From positions 1 to 37,416 of the IMG/VR virus record IMGVR_UViG_3300021185_001151: a stretch of DNA of 37,416 bases; one strand, 5' to 3'. A model generated the notes under the pieces. The model did not search any database. It saw only the letters and a list, made by a program, of their open reading frames with translations, and was not told the DNA's origin. Of this stretch, positions 9,692 through 20,900 are shown in pieces. Each line of letters starts with the position of its first letter. Within the stretch, counting starts at the first letter, position 1. The position numbers and the translations under genes were made by a program. This DNA is from a virus.

Positions 9692-11007
9692 GTGAAAATT
9701 TAGATCCAATCGTAACTACAGGAACCTTTGGCACCTGGATTACTCGTACAAACGAAATCATAACTGAGTTGCAAACTACAGTTCAGCTAGGCGGTAGTGC
9801 AACGAATGCTTCGGGTAATCTATACATCAACGGTGATATAAGTTCATCTGCTAATTTGAACGTAGACGTAATCAACAAACTAGATAGTGGATTATCGGCA
9901 ATCACTTTCGATGCTGGTCTTACCGCTGACGGTGATATCACAACAACTGGTGTTCTTGTATTGGGCAGTGGTAGTACAGGTAGCCCATCTTCTATTCAAC
10001 TAAGAGACGGTACAACTAACACTTGGTCGATTGAAACTACTACGTCACACAATGAGATTGATATCAAGAAGGGCTCAAAGTATCTGAGAATCGATACAGG
10101 CAACTCAGAGATTACTGGTAACGGTCTTACTATCTCAAGCACAATCTTACCCGATAGTGGTAGCATTTCAGAAGGCACTAATAAGTACTTTACAGATTCA
10201 CGTGCAGTAACAGCAATTGCAAACGCAATCAAAGATGGTAGTGATCTAACATACGATGCAGAAGGTAACGGCAAGTTTGATATTGCTGTGCCTGATGTTC
10301 CTGTCTATCGTGGGACAGCAAACGAAGTTGATGTTGATGCGGATCCAAACAATGTCGGCGATTACATTATCAGTCTTGCACAAGGACTAACGACTACAGA
10401 CGATGTTCAATTCGGTGACGTTACTGCAAATGATATCATACTCAATGAATCCAAAACTGGCACTAATGGTGTTGCTTACATCAAAGGTGCAAATAGTGGA
10501 AGTAGTCCACAGATACAGCTTTGGTCAAAACTTGATGGTGAGACCGCACTGAAGGCTCTAACTATTGCGGGTACTGGACACACAACAGTAGAAAATAATT
10601 TATATGTCTCTGGCAAATCTTATTTAGGTGACGATATAAGTGTAAGAGACGGCGCTAATACTACTATTTCATTTGATGCTTCAGCGGGTTCTATTGTTGC
10701 AGAAGGCGATATTACTGCATTCGGTAGCGCATCTGAAAGACACCTAAAAGAAAACATCGAAGTTATTCCAAATGCGCTAGAGAAAGTCTCAGCGATTACG
10801 GGTTACACATTCAACTACCTCGGTAATGAAGAAAGACTGTCTGGTGTCATCGTAGATGAGATTGAGCCAGTACTACCTGAAGTAGTTTACACAGCTAATA
10901 AACAATCTCGCACTAAAGCTGTAAGATACGGAAATATAGTTCCTCTACTTATCGAAGCAATAAAAGAATTGCAGGCGCAAGTAGAAGAGTTGAAAGAAAA
11001 AAGATAA
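9688..11007 (+). CDS. Short tail fibre with C-terminal S74 intramolecular chaperone domain
   Basis: This is a 439-residue protein. Its N-terminal 340 residues are beta-rich and repeat-like (for example LYINGDISSSANLNVDVINK). The C-terminal 90 residues match the peptidase S74 / intramolecular chaperone of endosialidase family: SERHLKENIEVIPNALEKV at residue 349 onward, then YTFNYLG, LSGVIVDEIEPVLPEVV, the conserved VRYGNIVPLLIEAIKELQ, and a terminal coiled coil. In this family the chaperone drives trimer folding and then cleaves itself off just before the Ser of the S-[DE]-x-x-x-K motif; here that is Ser349 with Lys354. The mature fibre would then be about 348 residues. The gene starts in an ATGA overlap, and AATAAATA at 9625-9632 may be a late promoter. 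Most likely it is a homotrimeric fibre or spike on the baseplate. Confidence 0.85.
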   Translation: MSENLDPIVTTGTFGTWITRTNEIITELQTTVQLGGSATNASGNLYINGDISSSANLNVDVINKLDSGLSAITFDAGLTADGDITTTGVLVLGSGSTGSPSSIQLRDGTTNTWSIETTTSHNEIDIKKGSKYLRIDTGNSEITGNGLTISSTILPDSGSISEGTNKYFTDSRAVTAIANAIKDGSDLTYDAEGNGKFDIAVPDVPVYRGTANEVDVDADPNNVGDYIISLAQGLTTTDDVQFGDVTANDIILNESKTGTNGVAYIKGANSGSSPQIQLWSKLDGETALKALTIAGTGHTTVENNLYVSGKSYLGDDISVRDGANTTISFDASAGSIVAEGDITAFGSASERHLKENIEVIPNALEKVSAITGYTFNYLGNEERLSGVIVDEIEPVLPEVVYTANKQSRTKAVRYGNIVPLLIEAIKELQAQVEELKEKR

Positions 11008-11010
11008 ATA
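11003..11010 (+). promoter_or_regulatory. Possible late promoter, GATAAATA
   Basis: One mismatch to TATAAATA at the first base. It overlaps the stop of the S74 fibre gene and lies 32 bases before the ATG at 11043. Confidence 0.55.
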
Positions 11011-11042
11011 CAATAAAGTTGTTATAGACAAAGGTTCAAAAT

Positions 11043-14000
11043 ATGCCTATTACCATTACTGATCTAAATCCAATCATTGCACCGGTCGATGCCGATATTT
11101 TGGTTTTGGATGACGTATCCGAAGGTACTACGAAACACATTACCTTCCTCAACCTGAAGAATTCTATTCTTAGTCAGGCAGCATTTGACTCGAATGCATC
11201 CGAACTTGTAACAGCATTGAATGCATACGATGACGGTACAGGATCTAACGGACTAAAATCGACTACGCTCTGGTATGGTAACGCATACAGAGAAGGCTCA
11301 TACTTTCTAAATTACACTAACTTTAGTAACAAGCCTACAATCCCAACTAACTTAGACAATCTAACAAATGATAGCGGATTCGTCAAGCTTCTTGATGCTA
11401 CAGTGGATCTACCTCCTCGTTTAGCGTATGTAGACAACTCGGGCGTTGGTGATCCAACAACGAATCCAATCTCTACAAATAACGTACCAGAAGCAATTGG
11501 TTCTTTGTACTACACCGATGATCGTGTAGAAGCTTTCTTAGACGCAAACTTCGCTACTTACTACAATGCTTTCTCATCTACATTTGATCAAGGTAATGTA
11601 CGAGACAGTCTGATTGGTGTAACTGCTACGGTTACAGATACCAACTTAGACTCAGGTGACTATCAAGGTCGTATTCTAAGAATTTCAGATTCGACTATTC
11701 ACAACAACTACTCTGTTGGTCAGACCGTAAGAGTTTATGGTGCTGATTTAGAAGGAAGTGTGCTATCAGCAACCAACGCTTCACTACAGACTGTAAGAGT
11801 GGGTTTTGCTACTTCTGCCACAGACACTACAAATCATCAAAAAGATTTTGCTTATCGTATTGCAGAGTTCAACTATACAACAGGTCAAATTGCACCAGCT
11901 GGCGTTATTCGTGCATTGACCATTGCTACGCCTACACAGCTTTTGAATAGCGTATCGAACACATACGAAGCATTCAACACAGACAACTTTATTCGCCTAA
12001 CAATTAGTGGAGTTACTGCTGGTAATGGCGTTCTAGTTTATCGTAGAACTCCAGAGACAAGCGACCAATTTATTCTATGTGCAGTCTTAGGACCTAAAGA
12101 GGTATCTGAAGGCACATTCATCGACTATTATGCATTTGACTGGGTACCTTGGTCTGGTAGAATAGAAGCAGATAACACATATCCTACAGATGTCATTCAC
12201 TTCCCACGTATAGCGCCTGGCACATCTAAGCGTGGATGGGTAGACATGACCATTCAAGCAAAAACTGTGACCGGCAATAATATGGATCTGACTTTGAATG
12301 ATGTTGTCTTTATTTCATCTGATCAACAGACTGTCTCACTTGCACACAATGACACCTCTGCTATCACACAAGCGATATCTACAAACTCAGCAATTGATAG
12401 AAAGTCTGTAGTACTGAACGCAAAGACATACGTATCATCCCTAATCTCTCTTCCGAATAACTTTGGACTAGTCGGTACTCCTTACATCACTAAGATCACA
12501 AAGTTACCTTGGTCTGGTGGTGAAGCGGGCACATCTTCTGCTAAGATGATCAAAACACAGATTGCAACTGGTGCTACTAACGTATCTCTAGTTGGAGTGG
12601 ATTTAGAAGGTAGTGCTATCAACCAATTCAGATTCCCAGATACAACTGATGACACACGTAACTATACAGTAGACTTTGGTGTACAACCAGATGGACCTCT
12701 CATCGATAAAGTACGTATTAGAAACGTAATCGGTGGTGGTATCTATGCAGATAGACCAATCGATCTACGTGTAGCCGCATCTGAAGTTCTGAATAGTGGC
12801 GTAGATGATAGACTAGCATACTCACCTATCTTTGCATACGGTGGACAGAAGACACAAATCACTGCAAACAAATTCGAAAACTTTGGTGAAGGTCTAGATG
12901 TATCCAACACCGATAAAGGTATTGTATCAGATAACTTACTGAATAACATTGGATCCGGTCTTATAGTATATGGATCTAAGTTCTTCATCTCTTCACAGAA
13001 CGTGTTGATTGGACCAGCGGGAGAGTTCTTGCCAACTCCAGATACTCTCAACTCTGAGTTTGATATGCTAAACATCGATCTCACAGCTAAATACTTAGCG
13101 ACAGCGCAGTTTGATAGTGACGTTCACGTGTATCAAGAAAACGGATTAGTATATGACCTAACACAAACAGACGGAACTATTAGCAACATTTCATATGAAG
13201 CATACTACGTAGAGAAGTTGCCTAATGGTGGCGAACAGTTCTGGACTCCAGCAAACGCTTCTACGATCACATTCAGCCCTAGATCAGTTGTACCAGCAGA
13301 TGGTCAATTTGCATTTACCATTCCTTACGCTGATGTTGCAGATATCAAAGAAAGAACTGGTAGCAACTCTTACACATCCCTAACTCAGAATACGGTTCTT
13401 TGGGATAACGTTGCGACTGACATAACAGTGATCGTCAACGGTGGATCATTAGATTCAGACTTGACATCTTTCTTGACTCAGAGTCTAGGAGGTAATGCAA
13501 GAGCAGACGTGACTGATAATGGCGTAATCGAAGCAAGTGATGCTACGGCAGTTACTGCATACGGTCTTGGCGGATCTACAAGAGCGGCTTTGCCTGCTGA
13601 TCAAATTTATAGAATAAGAAGATTTTTAGAAGAGGCACTTTTGGATGATGCCTCGCTTGCAACACCAACTTTGAATTCAGATGTTCTTGCGAGATATGTA
13701 AACTTAGGTAATCCAAATCACCAAGGTATTGTGTATAGAGCATCTTATGAACACGAAGTATCTGCAGGTAACGTAGCAACAGTGGTAGTACCATCTGAAG
13801 CGAATGGACTTGACCCAGACTTCTTGAATAGTTCAGGATATTATCACATTACCGTAACTGGGGTACTACCCTATCTATCGATGGGAGCAGGGGTTACATT
13901 AGCTGACCACGGCTCATCTGTTGATGGTCAACGTGGTACAATTACTAATTTAGTCACTAGCGGATCTGGTGCGGGTAGCACTACAAATATTTCTATCAGG

Positions 14001-14111
14001 TATCTAGACGGTTCAAATAACCCAATAAATATCTCTACTTTAGGAGCCAGCGGGCAGGGTAGTATAAATATTATTGACAAATTCGTATTGGCGCAAGGAA
14101 GGATATTATAA
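11043..14111 (+). CDS. Beta-helix structural protein with a dockerin-like calcium loop
   Basis: This 1022-residue protein begins with a short adaptor-like segment (MPITITDLNPIIAPVDADIL). The middle (about residues 440-680) has the short-turn pattern of a right-handed parallel beta-helix: INQFRF, VRIRNVIGGGIYADRP, TQITANKFENFGEGLDVSN, GIVSDNLLNNIGSGLIVYG. Such helices occur in phage spikes and adhesins. Residues 822-833 form a dockerin/EF-hand-like calcium loop (Asp822, Thr824, Asn826, Gly827, Ile829, Asp833) followed by a helix. The gene follows a 35-base gap carrying GATAAATA, and the AAAGG ribosome site precedes ATG. The next gene begins three bases after its stop. A tail spike or receptor-binding role is probable; a polysaccharide-cleaving role is possible for a beta-helix, but I cannot identify catalytic residues. 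Confidence 0.75.
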   Translation: MPITITDLNPIIAPVDADILVLDDVSEGTTKHITFLNLKNSILSQAAFDSNASELVTALNAYDDGTGSNGLKSTTLWYGNAYREGSYFLNYTNFSNKPTIPTNLDNLTNDSGFVKLLDATVDLPPRLAYVDNSGVGDPTTNPISTNNVPEAIGSLYYTDDRVEAFLDANFATYYNAFSSTFDQGNVRDSLIGVTATVTDTNLDSGDYQGRILRISDSTIHNNYSVGQTVRVYGADLEGSVLSATNASLQTVRVGFATSATDTTNHQKDFAYRIAEFNYTTGQIAPAGVIRALTIATPTQLLNSVSNTYEAFNTDNFIRLTISGVTAGNGVLVYRRTPETSDQFILCAVLGPKEVSEGTFIDYYAFDWVPWSGRIEADNTYPTDVIHFPRIAPGTSKRGWVDMTIQAKTVTGNNMDLTLNDVVFISSDQQTVSLAHNDTSAITQAISTNSAIDRKSVVLNAKTYVSSLISLPNNFGLVGTPYITKITKLPWSGGEAGTSSAKMIKTQIATGATNVSLVGVDLEGSAINQFRFPDTTDDTRNYTVDFGVQPDGPLIDKVRIRNVIGGGIYADRPIDLRVAASEVLNSGVDDRLAYSPIFAYGGQKTQITANKFENFGEGLDVSNTDKGIVSDNLLNNIGSGLIVYGSKFFISSQNVLIGPAGEFLPTPDTLNSEFDMLNIDLTAKYLATAQFDSDVHVYQENGLVYDLTQTDGTISNISYEAYYVEKLPNGGEQFWTPANASTITFSPRSVVPADGQFAFTIPYADVADIKERTGSNSYTSLTQNTVLWDNVATDITVIVNGGSLDSDLTSFLTQSLGGNARADVTDNGVIEASDATAVTAYGLGGSTRAALPADQIYRIRRFLEEALLDDASLATPTLNSDVLARYVNLGNPNHQGIVYRASYEHEVSAGNVATVVVPSEANGLDPDFLNSSGYYHITVTGVLPYLSMGAGVTLADHGSSVDGQRGTITNLVTSGSGAGSTTNISIRYLDGSNNPINISTLGASGQGSINIIDKFVLAQGRIL
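14063..14070 (+). promoter_or_regulatory. T4-type late promoter inside the preceding gene
   Basis: An exact TATAAATA 44 bases before the ATG at 14115, within the last codons of the beta-helix gene. A related AATAAATA lies at 14024-14031. Confidence 0.7.
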
Positions 14112-14114
14112 GAT

Positions 14115-17100
14115 ATGTCTAGTATCACGAACATCAATAACAACTCAGCGGTAGTAAACGTAGGACGCACTACGCCAGTATCACCTGGTCAACAACCTGC
14201 GTCACGATCTATCCCAGTAGTTTTAGCATCTGACCAAGCTGCCGTACCTGTTGAAGAACAGAACAAAGTACAGTCAGAAGTCGCACTATCTCTACTTGGT
14301 ATTCCACGTGCCGAAGTTGCTCTCGGTATTTTCGCAGACGTAAACACGTATGACGTGAACCCAACTGAGTGGTCAAAATCACCACAGGCTTACGTAGACG
14401 GACACGGTGTAAAGCATTTGCCCACAGAAGCAGGCGCACTCGTAGAAGCACCACGAAATAAATCAGCAGTTCTAACATCGAAGCGTTTCTTCAGATATCA
14501 GCCTGGTCGTGTATCAGCCGCAACGTTTGGTGTCAAGTCAACTGTATCACAAAAGAATTTCTCTCAGAACCCAGTAGTTCGTAAGTTCGGTATTTACGAT
14601 AACTTTGATGGCTACTTCTGGGAAACTCGTAACAACGGTAAAGGCGATAACTTCTCTGTTGTACGTAGAACACAATCATTACTCAATGCACCTACTTCTC
14701 CTTTTGGATCATCTGGACAAGTATTACGTGGATCAAACGTAAACTCATCAACAGATATTCTAGATATCGCTCAGTTAGATGACTATCGTATTATCGGTAA
14801 AGCCGCAACAGCGCCAGTCGTATCACCAGATTATAAAAAGAAAGATCGTAAGGTAGTACAAGAAGCACGTTTCACTATCGCAAATGCCGCTCTAGCGGCT
14901 GCCGCAAGTGGTTACGGTACATCTGGTACAGACTCTAACGGACGCACATACTACGAAGCATTAGCATTTCTAATCCACGGAAGTTCATTTACGCCAGATC
15001 AGGTTGCAACAATCACTGCAAAATGTAAGCGTGATGTTGACTATTGGCTAGACTTCATTCTACTCGACATGGAGTGGGGTGGCAACGCACACGTAATTTA
15101 TAACACATATAACTTCAGAGGTCAAGATAACACAGGAACTAACAGATCAATTCTTCCTGACAGCAATACCTTTGAAAAGCCAGTCTATGATTCATTGAAA
15201 GTACAAATTGATAATCTAGGACTTACAGACGATGAAGCTGGCACATTAGCACTAGTAGATCAAATCATTGCATATTATGCAACTGCACAGAGTGATCCAG
15301 TTTATAGTTCAGCTAACTTAGGCTCTAAGACCAAGATCGATACTCTCTATGATGTGAAGGCACATTACTGGGGATACTGGGCTGCAAAAGCAATATCATA
15401 CGATATGACACTCGTACCTTCAGGATTCACTGAAGCAGATATCAAGTTCAAATGTCAACGTGACACGAAGTATCTCGTAGATGGATATAAGAATGATATC
15501 GTAGGTGGTGGTAACGCAGAAACAGTTTATAACGCATCTATGTACATGAAGGCTTCTGGTCTATCTATCTACTCTCAATTAGACGGTAGTGGTCAGCCCA
15601 TCGAAGTAACAAGACAGACTGCATTGAAAGCAGAAATTTTACATACACTCACTGAGTTTGGCTACAGTAGCTCCGATTCAGTTTACACTAGACAATCAAC
15701 TCTTGCTGATCTAATCATCGGTAACTTCACAGTAGAAAGCACTGAAAAACTAGTTGTAGGTAATCGTGGCTTTGCTGGTAACTTAGTATGTCTACGTGAC
15801 GGTTTGCTTATGACTCATGCAGCCGCATTCGATACATCTTTGCTGAAAACCGCAGAAAGTATTGTGACTGTTACTGAAGCAGACAACGTATTCCGTCTAT
15901 CAAAGGGTATTGTTACATTTGGTCAACACGTAAGACACGTAAGCGGTATTAGTGAATTGACAAATGGTCAAGTATATAAGATCGTAAAAGTTATCGGTCC
16001 TAAAGGCAACGAATTTACTCTACAAGAAGAAGACGGCACCGCAGTAACTGTGGCGGCAAGTCAATCAGGTTTCTTTGAGACTGTTGTACCATTTATCTTC
16101 CCAACTGATTATGACCCAGAGCATTATGCTGGCGACGGAGCAAGTTCAAGAGCAGTCAAGCCAAACAGCGCCGTACTAGCAGACGTTTCAAAAGATGCAG
16201 ATCCATTTGTACAGGGTATGACATTCCCGCTTATGTACTCATCTAATGATAATCTACGTGATGACTCAGATGGTGTATTCAAAATTGGTTACATCAACAC
16301 AGCAAGTAGCGATCTTGAAACTGATTCACAACTTGTTACTAGATACAGAACACAAATCGATGACGTGAACTTCATTCCAGAATACATCAACTGGATCAAG
16401 AACAACGTCAAGCCAGAGTTTTGGGGTGTATACGAATATCGTATTCCACGCTCACGCTTCTCACATGATAAGCTAGACGGTATCACTGGTGGTACTAGAG
16501 TCTACAGTGACAGAGCAACTGGCGAAGGTGGTCAAGTAAACCCAGGTGAGATTGTAACAGATGCCGACGATAACGCAGTAGACGCTGATTCTGAATACAA
16601 CTTCGACTTCTCTAAAGTTACCATGCTCAAGATTGAATTCTCATGGTATGGTGCTGTTGGTGCATTGTTCTTAGCATATGTTCCTATCGGTAACGGTGAA
16701 GCACGATGGGTGCGTGTACACCACTTGAGAGCCTCAAATCAGTTGAAGATTGCGTCTCTTGGTAATGCTACATTGCCTATCACATACACTACTTACGGTG
16801 GTGGTGATCAGTATTCACTAGGTGATGGAGAAGATGCGAATACTCCAGTAGGCGCAAACTACTCAACTACATCACATAACATTGTGAAGTATGGTGCTTC
16901 TTACTACATCGATGGTGGTGATAGAGGTACAGTAAGATTGTACTCACACAACAATGATCAGTTAGTATCAGCATTCGGTAAACAATTTACCGCAAGCGGA
17001 TATAGTGCCTCTGGTGGTACTGTAACTGTTACTACACCAAACTCTATTCCTGCTGTATTCTTTATGGGTGCAAAAGTATCTACCAACAACGCAACAGATC

Positions 17101-17942
17101 AAAATATTACTGTTGTTTGGGCAAGTGGTACCACTTGTGAACTATCTGGACCACTGACTGATCAGACTAACATCACATTGATTCCTGATCGTGCCGCATC
17201 AGTATTCGGTATCGAAACTAAGAGAGAAATCCTTAGCACAGTTGATTCGAATGCTGTACGTAATCGTGTACAGGTATATCCAACAAAACTGTCCACATCT
17301 AATCTGAGTACATCAAGACCTGTTCGTCTAAGAATGAAGAAGACTCCAATCTTCCAGACAGACGTGACACCATCAGGAACATTGACAATCAATGCTTCTT
17401 ATGATATCACTTCAGAGAACTTGCCGTTGCCAGTAACAGAAAGTGCGACTTATTTGCAGAACGATGAGACTGTATATGGATGGCTACAAGCACTAGTGGG
17501 TGTGAATGAGATATCAGCATTTGGTAGACTGTATAAAGAGTCTGGTTCATACTACTTCGAACTGCTTGAATCATACAATGGCACAGTAACACTGAAGTCA
17601 AGTGAAAACTTCTTAGCAGATGGCGTATTCACTGCACAAGGTCTAACAGGCTCAAGTAACGTAGGCACAAAATCTTCTATTGAAAAAGAAGGATTGAGTT
17701 CTGTTACTATCGCCACAAATAATCAAGTTCCTATTCCTGGAACAGGTATAAATATAGCTACGTTATATCTGCAACAAGGAACTGAGCAAATCGATCTTTC
17801 AGCGTACTTTGACTATAATAAAGAATATTTGTCTTTCCCGCTGACCGATGTCGCTGACACACTGTATTTTGCAGTAGACACCGATTCAGCTTCTAGTAAC
17901 TCAGATGACGTTAGCTTAGGTTGCACATGGGAAGAACAGTAA
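14115..17942 (+). CDS. Large virion structural protein, paralogue A of a tandem pair
   Basis: This 1275-residue protein is shared in style with marine T4-like phages: early RSIPVVLASDQAAVPVEEQ, then SEVALSLLGIPRAEVALGIF at about residue 55 and FFRYQPGRVSAATFGVKS at about 125. A second conserved block at about 834-940 contains MLKIEFSWYGAVGALFLAYV, NGEARWVRVHHL and KYGASYYIDGGDRGTVRLY. These blocks recur in the next gene, so the two are paralogues. Unique to this copy is an inserted helical region (about residues 250-560) with an internal duplication, CKRD...GGNAHVIYN (residues 289-334) and CQRD...GGNAETVYN (435-478). A TATAAATA late promoter lies 44 bases before the ATG, and GGAAGG supplies a ribosome site. 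The function is unknown; a baseplate-rim or fibre structural role is likely from position. Confidence 0.8.
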   Translation: MSSITNINNNSAVVNVGRTTPVSPGQQPASRSIPVVLASDQAAVPVEEQNKVQSEVALSLLGIPRAEVALGIFADVNTYDVNPTEWSKSPQAYVDGHGVKHLPTEAGALVEAPRNKSAVLTSKRFFRYQPGRVSAATFGVKSTVSQKNFSQNPVVRKFGIYDNFDGYFWETRNNGKGDNFSVVRRTQSLLNAPTSPFGSSGQVLRGSNVNSSTDILDIAQLDDYRIIGKAATAPVVSPDYKKKDRKVVQEARFTIANAALAAAASGYGTSGTDSNGRTYYEALAFLIHGSSFTPDQVATITAKCKRDVDYWLDFILLDMEWGGNAHVIYNTYNFRGQDNTGTNRSILPDSNTFEKPVYDSLKVQIDNLGLTDDEAGTLALVDQIIAYYATAQSDPVYSSANLGSKTKIDTLYDVKAHYWGYWAAKAISYDMTLVPSGFTEADIKFKCQRDTKYLVDGYKNDIVGGGNAETVYNASMYMKASGLSIYSQLDGSGQPIEVTRQTALKAEILHTLTEFGYSSSDSVYTRQSTLADLIIGNFTVESTEKLVVGNRGFAGNLVCLRDGLLMTHAAAFDTSLLKTAESIVTVTEADNVFRLSKGIVTFGQHVRHVSGISELTNGQVYKIVKVIGPKGNEFTLQEEDGTAVTVAASQSGFFETVVPFIFPTDYDPEHYAGDGASSRAVKPNSAVLADVSKDADPFVQGMTFPLMYSSNDNLRDDSDGVFKIGYINTASSDLETDSQLVTRYRTQIDDVNFIPEYINWIKNNVKPEFWGVYEYRIPRSRFSHDKLDGITGGTRVYSDRATGEGGQVNPGEIVTDADDNAVDADSEYNFDFSKVTMLKIEFSWYGAVGALFLAYVPIGNGEARWVRVHHLRASNQLKIASLGNATLPITYTTYGGGDQYSLGDGEDANTPVGANYSTTSHNIVKYGASYYIDGGDRGTVRLYSHNNDQLVSAFGKQFTASGYSASGGTVTVTTPNSIPAVFFMGAKVSTNNATDQNITVVWASGTTCELSGPLTDQTNITLIPDRAASVFGIETKREILSTVDSNAVRNRVQVYPTKLSTSNLSTSRPVRLRMKKTPIFQTDVTPSGTLTINASYDITSENLPLPVTESATYLQNDETVYGWLQALVGVNEISAFGRLYKESGSYYFELLESYNGTVTLKSSENFLADGVFTAQGLTGSSNVGTKSSIEKEGLSSVTIATNNQVPIPGTGINIATLYLQQGTEQIDLSAYFDYNKEYLSFPLTDVADTLYFAVDTDSASSNSDDVSLGCTWEEQ
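17747..17754 (+). promoter_or_regulatory. Possible late promoter far upstream of paralogue B
   Basis: An exact TATAAATA 191 bases before the ATG at 17946. The distance is longer than for the others, so chance occurrence is possible. Confidence 0.4.
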
Positions 17943-17945
17943 GTC

Positions 17946-20900
17946 ATGCCAAAACAGATAAAGATTGGTTACGATAAGGTACCATCTCCAGTAACGACCC
18001 AATTTCCACAGCTTGTGGACATTCAAGGCTCAAGATTATTTGATGCCGCTGGTAACCCTCTGCGAACTCAAGAGCCGGGGTTTCTTGACGCATTCAATAA
18101 TGCAGAGAACTCTTTATCTCTTGTAGCAAACAACGTCGGCAAGAAAGAAGCTATACCTGTCGTAGAGCAATTTCCCGATTCATCTGAAGTATCTCTTAGT
18201 CTATTAGGTATACCAAGGGCTGAAGAACAACTCAGCCTTTTTTCTGATGTTGCTGTTTATGGACTAGACGAAGAGAACTGGAACTTTTACACATATGATT
18301 CTAACTGGAACTATCCGTTTGGATGGTACTACAGAAATAATCCTACGTTCGGTCAAAGAGGTAGCCCAGAGTTCGTTGAAGAATCAACTGAGCAAGCACT
18401 CTATCTAAAAACTTTTCCCGTACCGTACACATATCCATTCGGCCCTAAATGGACAAATGATACGCCCTCTTCTAATATGAAAGCGTACATGAACTTCATT
18501 GCAGTCGGACAATATTTGTATAATCAGTACATCAACTTTGAGCCTAGATTTGCTAAAGATAACTTTATTGGTCCAGAGATCACTCTCAAGGATCTGACTT
18601 ATAGTGACATCACTATATCAGCAAATGATTTTATAGCTAACGGTGAATTCTCTCAAATGAATGGTTCTGGTAGTTACTATGACGTGTTTTATGGAGACGA
18701 TGAAGCGGCTTCATACGATCAGATCGAAAGATGGACACTGTTCTGGAAAAAGATTACTACTGATGTTGCACAGTTTCCTCTGAATCAAGACGGAACTTCT
18801 AGATACGAAACTACAAGAGAGTATAGGGATCTAAGAACATTTTTGATCAATGAGAGTAGACCTGGCAACAGTACTACGGCTGAACGATTTGGTATTTTAG
18901 AAAGTAAGAGATCATTCAGATATCAGCCTGGTCGTGTATCTGGTTTCACATATGGTATTCGAATGAATACTGATCCATCATCACTCGCTAACTTTGTAGA
19001 GTGGGGTGCGTCTAACAGCACAGATGAATATATGTTTCAGTTGCGTGGCATCGAACTGAACATTGTACGTAGAAGTACGATTCCTTTACCTGTATCACTA
19101 CTAGAGAGAATGGGTCTGACGGCAGACGATCAGAAGCAAGTTTATCCCGTATCACTTGATAGTGAAAATCAGCTATGGGAAACTATCATCCCGAGAAGTA
19201 AGTGGACTGGTGACGCACTGGACGGCGGTGGTGCAAGCAGATACTCGCTAAATCTCAAGAACGTTACTATGTTCAAGATCGAATTCTCATGGTACGGTGC
19301 CATCGGCGCTAAGTTCTATGCGTACATTCCAACTGGTAATGGAGATTGTCGTTGGGTACTTATGCACACACTCGTTATTGAGAATGGCCTAGAAGAGCCG
19401 ATTCTACAAAACCCAGATTTCAAATTCAAGTATTTGCTCTATAGTGCAGATACTACAAACATGAATGAACCCGTATACGTTTATAAGTATGGGTCATCTT
19501 ACTATATTGATGGTGGTGATGAAGGCACATTACGTCTCACTTCTAATAGTGGTGACACAAAGTCATTCACCACTGGCAATGCTGTTATGGGTATCTTGCC
19601 TAAGAATAGTATTCTAAACAGCGAAGGTATACCAGTAGATAACAACCGTAAAACATATCCTAGTACAGTATCAGTCAATTCAAGCGCAGATGTTCGTATT
19701 GATTTAGAAGAGATAACAGGATCACCTGACGGAATACATTACGTGTATTCATCTTCTCTATCTAAAGGTACCGGCGATACTAGTGAAACGTTGACGCTGA
19801 AGTTCAGCGAAGACGGATCCTCACTAGCAAAATCTGATGATTCGGCATTTACTGCTAGCCAGCTAGATGCTAAAATAATTGCGAATGGTGTCTACAACAT
19901 CTTTACTAGCCCAACAGATGATGCAACAGTTGCACAAGTACAACGCAGAAACGATTCATTCGGTCTTTCTAATGGATCGATTGGTGAAGAGACTAGAAAA
20001 TATGACGGCACAACATTTACTCCTAGAGATGGAACATCTACATTCTCTGGTAGACTGTCGAAATATTCTATCGCAGCCTCTACAACTGGCATCTATGCTA
20101 ACGAGTTCAAAATTCATTGGCTGAATCCAAACAGTAGAGATACCTCTCAAGAAAAAGCAGAGTATTACATTGGTCTTTCATACGAAGCGCCAGGGTTCGA
20201 TGCTAATGGCGATCTAAAATTTGGTACGCTTGAAGAAGACTACGACATCGATAAAGTCATGCATGTTGAGTGGTGTGACAGTTCAGTTATATTTGATACG
20301 ATCAATAGAGAATCAAGTTCAGCAGAAGGCGGCGCAGGTGGTTCAAGACTTCAAACAGATTTTAGACTAGAGCGACCATTTGGAGATAGATCAGGTAATA
20401 TATCTGCTATCAAAGGTTTTGTCGATATTCAAAACTTCCCAATTGAGACTACAGTAGTCAATAACGGCGACGGAACATTTAGACTCAACTTTACTGGCGG
20501 CTTGACTCCGCCAATTGATCCTCGGGATGTGGGTGTCGCTGAAGTAGGAATCAATAGAGTAGTTGCCACTAAAGCAGATGGCGTTACTCCAGTGAAGTAT
20601 ACATCTATAGTTCAATACGATAATGCCGCACAGAAATATTATGTCAATATTGACTTTGACATCTCTGTTGGAGGTACTGTAAACGTAACCCATATTCAAT
20701 CTAAGACACTGAAGCTTCAAGACGATTGGCAGTTGAACTCATTTACTCAGAGTGGTGGGGCTAGATTTACTGAGAAGAAATTTACTATTCAACGTGCATT
20801 ACGATTCAACATTCAGCCACTATACTTGATAGTGGGACTACGTGATAATGCAAACGTAAATAACATTATTATTGAAGAGATTACTCCTGAGACGATAAGC

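Noticed and set aside
13491-13565. Dockerin as evidence of a cellulosome component
   Set aside because: One isolated loop in a phage structural protein, with no cohesin or glycoside hydrolase nearby, does not support that role.
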